A DNA stretch of 64,000 nt from Solwaraspora sp. WMMD791 (GTDB lineage Bacteria > Actinomycetota > Actinomycetes > Mycobacteriales > Micromonosporaceae). The position numbers were made by a program, and so were the translations under genes. Every line of letters starts with the position of its first letter. Positions within the stretch are counted from its first letter, which is position 1. The stretch is from assembly GCF_029581195.1 (NCBI RefSeq), contig NZ_CP120737.1, forward strand, positions 620,001-684,000, read 5' to 3'. Of the stretch, positions 57,917 through 64,000 are shown piece by piece. The notes under the pieces were generated by a model. It had not been told where the DNA came from. It made no database searches and was given only the letters and a program-made list of their open reading frames with translations.

Positions 57917-58795
57917 TCAGCCCTTGACGGCACCCTGCAGGCCACCGACGATCTGCTTCTCGGCGATCGTGAAGAAGACCAGCGCCGGCAACATCGCCAT
58001 CGAGGTGAAGGCGAGGATTCCGGCGGTGTCGGAGGTGTACTGGCTGGAGAAGTTTTGCACGCCCAGCGGAAGGGTGTGCAGGTCGGCGTCACCGAGGACG
58101 AGCAACGGCAGGAGGAACGCGTTCCAGCTCGTCACGAACGCGAGGATCCCGACCGTGACGAGCGCGGGCCGGGACAGCGGCAGCATGATGCGCCAGAGGA
58201 AGCCGAGCCGTCCGGTGCCGTCGATCGCCGCTGCGTCCTCCAACTCCTTGGGTACGGCGGTCAGGAAGGGACGCAGGATCACGATCGTCAGCGGTAGCGC
58301 GAAGGCGATCTGCGGCAGAATGACCGCGAAGTAGGAGTTGATCAGCGCCATGTCCCGCAGCATCAGATAGAGCGGCAGGATCGCCGCCCCGGCGGGAAAG
58401 AGCAGGCCGAGGGTGAAGAAGGTGTAGAGCAGCTCCCGCCCACGGAACGTGTACCGGGCGAGAACGAACGCGGCACAGAGCCCAAGTGTCACGACCCCGA
58501 GGGTCGTGCCGAAGGCGACCACGGCGCTGTTGAACGCCTGTTGCCAGAAGCCGCTCTGGGACAGCACCCGTACGTAGTTGTCGGTCACCCAGGGGTCGGG
58601 CAGCGCGGCCGGGTCGGCGACGATCTGTGGCGTGGTCCGGAAGCCGCCGATGATCACATAGATCACCGGTGCGATCGACGCACCGACGACCACGAGGGCC
58701 AGTGCGTAGGTCAAGGGGCTGCCCCACGCCGAGTCCCGGCGGCGGACGTCCCGGCGGCGCCTGGTGGGCGGCGCGGCGACAGCGGTCGCGGTCAC
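57917..58795 (-). CDS. Carbohydrate ABC permease, MalG-like
   Basis: The 292-residue protein has six helices and the MalG-type coupling loop around residues 190-215 (EDAAAIDGTGRLGFLWRIML, with the conserved EAAxxDGA pattern). The GTG at 58795 follows GGAGGGG and lies one base after the MalF-like stop. With that subunit it forms a channel for an oligosaccharide. Confidence 0.9.
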   Translation of the reverse strand: MTATAVAAPPTRRRRDVRRRDSAWGSPLTYALALVVVGASIAPVIYVIIGGFRTTPQIVADPAALPDPWVTDNYVRVLSQSGFWQQAFNSAVVAFGTTLGVVTLGLCAAFVLARYTFRGRELLYTFFTLGLLFPAGAAILPLYLMLRDMALINSYFAVILPQIAFALPLTIVILRPFLTAVPKELEDAAAIDGTGRLGFLWRIMLPLSRPALVTVGILAFVTSWNAFLLPLLVLGDADLHTLPLGVQNFSSQYTSDTAGILAFTSMAMLPALVFFTIAEKQIVGGLQGAVKG

Positions 58796-58796
58796 G

Positions 58797-59795
58797 TCAG
58801 CCCCTCCTTCCGGTCACTGCGCCCTCGATGTCCCGGCGGAGGAGGAACCGCTGGAACAGCAGCGCGGCGATGAACGAGATCACGAACAGAATCACGGCGA
58901 TCGCGTTGCCGTAGCCCCACAGTCGCGCGAAGAAGCCGTTGTCCACCATGTAGGTCGCCATCGTGGCCGAGGCGCCCAGCGATCGCACGGCGGGCACCGA
59001 GGTCACCCAGATCACGTCGAAGACCTGCAACGAGCCGATCATCGACAGGAACATCCAGATCCGGATCGTCGGCCCGAGCAGTGGCAGGGTGATGTGCCGT
59101 TGGATCTGCCACCAGCTGGCACCGTCGATCTCGGCCGCTTCGGTCAGCTCCGGCGGCACGTTGGACAGTCCGGCGAGCAGCAGAATGATCGCGAAGCCGA
59201 CGTACTTCCAGGTGAGGACGAACAGCAGGGTCCAGATGACGATGTCGAGGTCGGCCAGCCATGGCCGCACCAGACCGCCCAGCCCGATCGACCGCAGCAG
59301 CGCGTCCGCCGTACCCCCGTCGGTCAGCAGCAGTTTCCACATGATGCCCGCGGTGACCTCGGCGAGCACGTAGGGGACGAAGACCAGCAGGCGGAACATC
59401 CGTCGGCCGCGGAACGGCCGGTTGAGCAGCAGGGCGATGCCCAGGGCGATGGGACCCTGGATGATCAGCGAACCGACCACGATGAACGCGTTGTTGCGCA
59501 ACGCGTCGATGAAGATCGGATCCTGGAAGGCGAGGATGTAGTTGTTCAGGCCCACGAAGTCCGTCGGGGGGCCGACTCCCCGCCAACGGAAGAGGCTGTA
59601 GTAGAACGCGAAGCCCATCGGGACCAGCACGAACATCACGTAGACGACGACCGCCGGGGTGGTGAGCCCGATGATCTCGTACCACTTGCGTCGGGTCTCG
59701 GCCGCGCGGGAGGATCGGCGCTGCGCAGGCCGGACCCCCGCCGGCGGCGTGGTGACGCCGCCGGCGGGGCTCTGGTTCTGACTGATCGTGGTCAC
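58797..59795 (-). CDS. Carbohydrate ABC permease, MalF-like
   Basis: The 332-residue protein has six to seven helices. The coupling loop is ELTEAAEIDGASWWQIQRHI near residue 225. The start is a GTG at 59795 that overlaps the binding-protein stop (GTGA). The first 35 residues are a basic, Ser/Pro-rich cytoplasmic tail. It pairs with the MalG-like permease; no ATPase gene is in the operon, so a shared MsiK-type ATPase elsewhere probably powers it. Confidence 0.9.
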   Translation of the reverse strand: MTTISQNQSPAGGVTTPPAGVRPAQRRSSRAAETRRKWYEIIGLTTPAVVVYVMFVLVPMGFAFYYSLFRWRGVGPPTDFVGLNNYILAFQDPIFIDALRNNAFIVVGSLIIQGPIALGIALLLNRPFRGRRMFRLLVFVPYVLAEVTAGIMWKLLLTDGGTADALLRSIGLGGLVRPWLADLDIVIWTLLFVLTWKYVGFAIILLLAGLSNVPPELTEAAEIDGASWWQIQRHITLPLLGPTIRIWMFLSMIGSLQVFDVIWVTSVPAVRSLGASATMATYMVDNGFFARLWGYGNAIAVILFVISFIAALLFQRFLLRRDIEGAVTGRRG

Positions 59796-61099
59796 TTGCT
59801 TGCGGCCGACTTCATTGCCGCGACGACGTCCTCGGGCGAGCCGTTGCCGGCGAAGATCGCGACGATCGCGTCGTTCATCGCGTTGCCGACCGTGCTGCCG
59901 AAGGCCGTGTCCAGCCAGAGCTGGACGTAGGACGCGTCGGTGGTCGCCGCCAGGATCGACTGCAGCGCCGGGTCGGTGACGGACTCGGCCGCCTCCGGGG
60001 CCACCGGAAGACCGGTGCCGGTCTCGGCGTAACCCTGCTGCACCTCGGGGCTGACGATGTACTTCAGGAACTCGACGCACTCCGCCGGAGCGTTCTTGGC
60101 ACAGGCGAACCCGTCGCCGCCGCCGAGCGCCGCGGTCGGGTCACCGGCAGAGCCGGAGATGGCCGGTACGGGGAACCAGCCGATGAACTCGGCGAGCGCC
60201 TCCGGGTCGGAGGCGACGGTGTCCAGCGTGCCCCGGTTCCAGTCACCCATCAGCTCCATGGCTGCCTGACCGTTGGCGAGCAGCCCGTTGGCGCTGGTCG
60301 GGTCGTTCTGGCCCGGCGTGGCGATGAAGTTGGGCTGGAACGGCTCGGTCTCGATGAACGCCTGCAGGTCCTCGCCGGCCTTGACGAAGCACGGGTCGTC
60401 GAAGTTCAGCTCGGTGGAGGCCGTCCGCAGGGTGTCCACGGAGCAGGCACGCAGGGCGAAGTTGTACCACCAGTGCGCGGCGGGCCACTTGTCGCCGGCA
60501 CCGAGGGCGATCGGGACGACGTTGATCGCCTTCAGCTTGGTGACCGCGTCGTTGAGCTCGTCGAACGTGGTCGGGGGAGTGGTGATACCGGCCTGGGCGA
60601 ACAGGTCCTTGTTGTACCAGATGCCTTCGATGCCCATCCGGTACGGCAGACCGTACTGCCGGCCGTCGGCCTGCCAGATCTCCACCGACGAGCCGATCCG
60701 TTCGACCTCGTCCTGGACCTGGTCGGTGATGTCCTTCAGGTAGTCGGCTTCCGCCTGCTCCTGCAGCTCACCGCCGCCCCAGGCCTGGAAGATGTCCGGC
60801 GGGTCGTTGCTCAGCAGCGCGGCGGGCAGCCGGGTGCGCTGGAGCTGATTGGTCTCGATCCCCTCGATCTCGATCGTGACCGTGGGGTGCAGCGCGGAGA
60901 AGTCCTTGGCGACCTTCTCCCAGTAGTCCTTGCCGGGGCCGTCCTGCGAGGCGTTGTGCCACCAGGTCAGGGTCACCGGGTTCTCGTACAGTTCACCGGC
61001 AGCCTCGCTGCTGTCGTCGCCGCTGCTGCAGCCGGTGGCTAGAAGGGTGCTGGTCAGAAAGAGCGCTAGGACGGCGCCTGCGCGGCGCGATATCGCCAT
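59792..61099 (-). CDS. Sugar-binding lipoprotein (MalE-like)
   Basis: The 435-residue protein has a signal peptide ending in the lipobox LATGC near residue 24. The mature part has VTLTWWHNASQDGPGKDYWE and PDIFQAWGGGELQEQ, and the hinge region EIWQADGRQYGLPYRMGIEG, typical of class I sugar-binding proteins. The ATG at 61099 follows GAGGAG. It heads the importer operon and is divergent from the LacI gene, with a LacI-type site between them. Confidence 0.92.
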   Translation of the reverse strand: MAISRRAGAVLALFLTSTLLATGCSSGDDSSEAAGELYENPVTLTWWHNASQDGPGKDYWEKVAKDFSALHPTVTIEIEGIETNQLQRTRLPAALLSNDPPDIFQAWGGGELQEQAEADYLKDITDQVQDEVERIGSSVEIWQADGRQYGLPYRMGIEGIWYNKDLFAQAGITTPPTTFDELNDAVTKLKAINVVPIALGAGDKWPAAHWWYNFALRACSVDTLRTASTELNFDDPCFVKAGEDLQAFIETEPFQPNFIATPGQNDPTSANGLLANGQAAMELMGDWNRGTLDTVASDPEALAEFIGWFPVPAISGSAGDPTAALGGGDGFACAKNAPAECVEFLKYIVSPEVQQGYAETGTGLPVAPEAAESVTDPALQSILAATTDASYVQLWLDTAFGSTVGNAMNDAIVAIFAGNGSPEDVVAAMKSAASK

Positions 61100-61181
61100 T
61101 GGGGGTCTCCTCGACTGGTCAGTCGGGTGCTTGGCCTGACGGGGAGTTTTACAGCCATGTAACGCGGTGTCAATCGGTATC

Positions 61182-61193
61182 GATAACGTTTTC
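61182..61193. promoter_or_regulatory. Candidate LacI-family operator
   Basis: GATAACGTTTTC differs at one position from the perfect palindrome GATAACGTTATC and has the central CG usual for LacI operators. It lies between the divergent sugar-importer and LacI genes, 64 bases before the LacI start used here. Confidence 0.55.
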
Positions 61194-61256
61194 GACTCGG
61201 CGGTGACGGGCCGCCGCCGGCCCCCTATCATCGTCGACGTGGAGTTCCCGCAGCGT

Positions 61257-62351
61257 GTGAAGATGTCGGACGTAGCCCAGGCGGCCGGCGTCTCGGTGGC
61301 GACCGTGTCGAAGGTCGTCAACGGCCGGTACGGCGTCGCGCAGGCGACCGTGGAGCGGGTGCGGCGGGTCATCCATCAACTCGGCTACGAGGCGAGCCTG
61401 GGCGCCCAGAGCCTGCGCAGCCACCGGACGAACGTGCTGGGCATCCTGGTCGCCGAGTTCGAACCGTTCTCCACCGAGCTGCTCAAGGGGGCCTCCAAGG
61501 AGGTAGCCGGTACCGGCTACCAGCTGCTGGCGTACTCCGGCGGCGACGGCGACGGCGCGGCCATCGGCTGGGAGCGTCGCTCGTTGGCCCGGCTCTCCGG
61601 CACCCTCATCGACGGTGCCGTGGTCGTCACCCCGACCGTGGTGGAGACGAAGCAGGGCTTCCACGTCGTGGCGGTCGACCCGCACACGGGCCCCTCCGGC
61701 CTGCCCACCGTCGACTCGGACAACTTCGCCGGTGCCATCCTCGCGACCAACTACCTGCTCGCTCTCGGGCACCGTCGGATCGGGCACATCAGTGGCCGGA
61801 CCGATCTGGAGTCGGCGCGGTTGCGGGAGGCGGGCTTCCGTCAGGCCATGGCCGACGCGGGCGTGCCGGTGGACGACGCCCTCGTACGGGTCGGTGGCTT
61901 CCGGATCGAGAGTGCCGCCGGCACCGTCGCCGAACTGCTCGCGCTGCCGGATCCGCCGACGGCGATCTTCGCCGGTAACGACCTGTCCGCGATCTCCACG
62001 CTGAACGTCGCCCGCGAGATGGGGCTGAGCGTCCCCGACGACCTGTCGGTCATCGGGTTCGACAACATCCCGGAGTCCGCGCTGGTCAATCCGCCGCTGA
62101 CCACGATCATGCAGCCGCTGCAGCGGATGGGCGCCGAAGCGTTGCGGCTGCTGGTGGACCTGATCGCCGGGGTGGAGCGCGACACCCACATCCGGCTGCC
62201 CACCGAGCTCGTGGTGCGCGCCTCGTGCCGCCCCTACCGTCCGCCGGTCAGCGAGGGCTCCCCGGCCGCGCCGGCGGTGCCGGCCCCTGCGGTGTCCGCG
62301 CCGGCGGTGCCGGCCCCGGCGGTGCCCGCGCCGGCGGTGCCCGCCTCTTGA
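61257..62351 (+). CDS. LacI-family repressor with an Ala-Pro-Val tail
   Basis: The 364-residue protein has the LacI helix-turn-helix VKMSDVAQAAGVSVATVSKV at its N-terminus and the hinge AQSLRSHRTNVLGILV. The sugar-binding domain has AIFAGNDLSAISTL and LSVIGFDNIPESALVNPPLT. I use the GTG at 61257, which leaves the helix-turn-helix intact; GTGs at 61239 and 61167 are in frame, but the latter would read through the operator. The C-terminus adds about 28 residues of AVPAP repeats not seen in typical LacI proteins. It most likely controls the importer and GH3 operon on the other strand. Confidence 0.88.
   Translation: MKMSDVAQAAGVSVATVSKVVNGRYGVAQATVERVRRVIHQLGYEASLGAQSLRSHRTNVLGILVAEFEPFSTELLKGASKEVAGTGYQLLAYSGGDGDGAAIGWERRSLARLSGTLIDGAVVVTPTVVETKQGFHVVAVDPHTGPSGLPTVDSDNFAGAILATNYLLALGHRRIGHISGRTDLESARLREAGFRQAMADAGVPVDDALVRVGGFRIESAAGTVAELLALPDPPTAIFAGNDLSAISTLNVAREMGLSVPDDLSVIGFDNIPESALVNPPLTTIMQPLQRMGAEALRLLVDLIAGVERDTHIRLPTELVVRASCRPYRPPVSEGSPAAPAVPAPAVSAPAVPAPAVPAPAVPAS
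62268..62342 (+). repeat. Five 15-bp tandem units encoding Ala-Pro-Ala-Val-Pro
   Basis: Five in-frame 15-base units of the form GCGCCGGCGGTGCCG make the tail of the LacI protein. Units 1 and 3 are identical; the others differ at one to three bases. Such repeats can gain or lose units by slippage without shifting the frame. Confidence 0.85.
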
Positions 62352-62388
62352 CCGCGCCGACGCCGCACTCGTAGCCTCGCGGGGTCAA

Positions 62389-62400
62389 TGAAACGTTTCA
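62389..62400. promoter_or_regulatory. Perfect LacI-type operator before the aldolase gene
   Basis: TGAAACGTTTCA is a perfect 12-base palindrome with central CG, the standard LacI/CcpA-like form. It lies 39 bases before the ATG of the aldolase/dehydrogenase gene. It differs from the site at 61182, so a different LacI-type repressor may use it. Confidence 0.65.
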
Positions 62401-62439
62401 CAGATCGCCGTTGGCTGGAGCATCCGCGGAAGGAATCTG

Positions 62440-64000
62440 ATGACCGATCCCCTGGTGCGGGACCTGCTGGCCCGCAGCAACCGGCTCGGTGCCGACCCGT
62501 CCGTCACCAACTACGCCGGCGGCAACACGTCGGCCAAAGGCGCCCAGACCGATCCGGTGACCGGCGAGCCGACCGACCTGCTCTGGGTCAAGGGCTCCGG
62601 CGGCGACCTCGGGACCCTCACCGAGCAGGGACTGTCCGTGCTGCGCCTCGACCGGCTGCGGTCCCTGATGGACGTCTACCCGGGAGTCGACCGGGAGGAC
62701 GAGATGGTCGCCGCGTTGACGTACTGTCTGCACGGGCCGGGCGGCGCGGCGCCGTCGATCGACACCGCGATGCACGGCCTGGTCGACGCGGCTCACGTCG
62801 ACCACCTGCATCCGGACGCGGCGATCGCGATCGCCACCGCCGCCGACGGACCGGCGCTGACCGAGACGATCTTCGGCGGCCGGGTCGTCTGGGTGCCGTG
62901 GCGGCGGCCGGGCTTCCAACTCGGTCTCGACATCGCCACGGTACGGCGGACCCAGCCGCAGGCGATCGGCGTCATCCTCGGTGGACACGGCATCACCGCC
63001 TGGGGCGACACCAGCGACGAATGCGAGGCGCGCTCGCGGGAGATCATCTCCACCGCGGCCAGATACCTCGCCCGGCACGGCCGGCCCGAACCGTTCGGTG
63101 CCCTGCTCCACCCGCCGCTGCCGCTGGAGCAGCGTCGGACCCGGGCCGCCGCGCTCTTTCCCGTCCTGCGTCGGCTCGCCAGCACCGACCGGCGGCAGGT
63201 GGGTCACTACCTCGACGACGACGTGGTGCTGGACTTCGTCGGCCGGGAACGGATGCCGCACCTCGCGGCCCTGGGCACCTCCTGCCCGGACCACTTCCTG
63301 CGGACGAAGATCCGGCCGATGGTGCTCGACCTGGCACCGACGGCCGGGCTGGCGGAGACGACGGAGCGTTTGGCGCAGCTGCACGCCGACTACCGGGCGG
63401 ACTACCAGGCCTACTACGAGCGGTACGCCGGCCCGGACAGCCCCGCGATGCGCGGCGCCGACCCGGCCGTCGTCCTGGTACCGGGCGTGGGCATGTTCAG
63501 CTTCGGCGCGGACAAGCAGACCGCCCGCGTCGCCGGCGAGTTCTACGTCAACGCCATCGCCGTGATGCGCGGCGCCGAGGCGGTGTCGACGTACGCGCCG
63601 ATCGACGAGGCGGAGAAGTTCGGCATCGAGTACTGGGCGCTGGAGGAGGCCAAGCTGCGGCGCAGGCCGAAACCCCGGCCGCTGGCGACCCGGGTCGCGC
63701 TGGTCACCGGTGGCGGGTCGGGCATCGGCCGGGCGATCGCCCATCGGCTCGCCGCCGAGGGTGCCTGCGTCGCGGTCACCGACCGCGACGCCGCCGCCGC
63801 GCAGGCGGTGGCGGACGAGATCGGCGGCGGCCCGGACGTCGCTGTCGCCGTACCGCTGGACGTCACCGACGAGGCGCAGGTCGACGATGCGGTGCGGGCC
63901 ACCGTACTGGCCTTCGGCGGCATCGACCTGGTGGTCAACAACGCCGGACTGTCACTGTCGAAGCCGCTGATGGAGACCACCGCCGAGGACTGGGACGTCC
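62440..64000 (+). CDS. Bifunctional rhamnulose-1-phosphate aldolase/short-chain dehydrogenase, cut by the window end
   Basis: The first 520 codons are present. The N-terminal class II aldolase part (about residues 1-410) has SVTNYAGGNTSAKG near residue 21, VDHLHPDAAIAIATA with the metal-binding H-x-H near 125, and GGHGITAWGD near 185. A short-chain dehydrogenase domain starts near residue 418 with RVALVTGGGSGIGRAIAHRL. This fusion is known in rhamnose (and lactaldehyde) breakdown, where one half splits the sugar phosphate and the other oxidises lactaldehyde. The ATG at 62440 has GGAAGGA upstream. The active-site tail of the dehydrogenase is outside the window. Confidence 0.88.
   Translation, partial: MTDPLVRDLLARSNRLGADPSVTNYAGGNTSAKGAQTDPVTGEPTDLLWVKGSGGDLGTLTEQGLSVLRLDRLRSLMDVYPGVDREDEMVAALTYCLHGPGGAAPSIDTAMHGLVDAAHVDHLHPDAAIAIATAADGPALTETIFGGRVVWVPWRRPGFQLGLDIATVRRTQPQAIGVILGGHGITAWGDTSDECEARSREIISTAARYLARHGRPEPFGALLHPPLPLEQRRTRAAALFPVLRRLASTDRRQVGHYLDDDVVLDFVGRERMPHLAALGTSCPDHFLRTKIRPMVLDLAPTAGLAETTERLAQLHADYRADYQAYYERYAGPDSPAMRGADPAVVLVPGVGMFSFGADKQTARVAGEFYVNAIAVMRGAEAVSTYAPIDEAEKFGIEYWALEEAKLRRRPKPRPLATRVALVTGGGSGIGRAIAHRLAAEGACVAVTDRDAAAAQAVADEIGGGPDVAVAVPLDVTDEAQVDDAVRATVLAFGGIDLVVNNAGLSLSKPLMETTAEDWDV

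Noticed and set aside
55226-58297. A 1023-codon plus-strand open frame over the GH3 and oxygenase genes
   Set aside because: It is the shadow of clear minus-strand genes with intact catalytic motifs; composition is typical of an antisense frame in high-GC DNA.

Overview
The window is high-GC DNA with strong third-position G/C bias, dense genes, many GTG starts, and ATGA/GTGA stop-start overlaps. With a DtxR/IdeR-type iron box, SsuA- and MalE-type lipoproteins, and LacI/PaaX/IclR/MarR regulators, this indicates an actinomycete chromosome. Micromonosporaceae is my best guess, from gene style only. I saw no tRNA, rRNA, CRISPR array, transposase or integrase.

Layout. (1) 1-4126: the start of a pyridoxamine-phosphate-oxidase-like protein, a GAPDH, a Bcr/CflA-type exporter, a NAD(P)-binding reductase and a divergent TetR regulator. 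(2) 4291-20319: the most interesting region. An AraC regulator precedes a compact pathway without NRPS or PKS genes: HpaB-like aromatic hydroxylase, flavin reductase, secreted DUF5602-like protein, stand-alone acyl-AMP ligase, YdhS-like FAD/NAD(P) protein, class II aldolase-fold protein of CloR/NovR size, class II DAHP synthase, methyltransferase and prephenate dehydrogenase. A siderophore-type ABC importer (fused FecCD permease, lipoprotein, ATPase) converges on it from the far side and carries an iron box touching its first start codon. I infer a shikimate-derived hydroxybenzoate or catechol made by an aminocoumarin 'ring A'-like route and possibly used as an iron ligand. (3) 20520-36639: a surface-polysaccharide locus with three enzymes for UDP-N-acetyl-L-fucosamine (FnlA, FnlB, FnlC types), an epimerase, flippase, polymerase, four GT4 glycosyltransferases, two hexapeptide acyltransferases and a large unrecognised protein with a phage-tail-like C-terminus.

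(4) 36749-39656: a SufR/COG2345-type regulator with cysteines, a YwiC-like membrane protein and a flavohemoglobin, suggesting nitric-oxide handling. (5) 40242-43235: a secreted protein with PA14, beta-propeller, CBM35-like and DUF1080 domains, followed by an 18-bp perfect hairpin. (6) 43496-55481: an aromatic or carboxylic acid uptake and breakdown region: SsuABC-type importer, PaaX regulator, acyl-CoA ligase, MaoC hydratase, ACMSD-type amidohydrolase, SDR, MarR, IclR, and a VanA/VanB-type oxygenase pair with a 78-residue CxC protein coupled between them. (7) 55502-64000: an oligosaccharide utilisation operon (GH3 glycosidase, two permeases, binding protein) under a LacI regulator, then the start of a bifunctional rhamnulose-phosphate aldolase/short-chain dehydrogenase behind a perfect 12-bp LacI-type operator.

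All functions are read from sequence similarity by eye; no database search was run.
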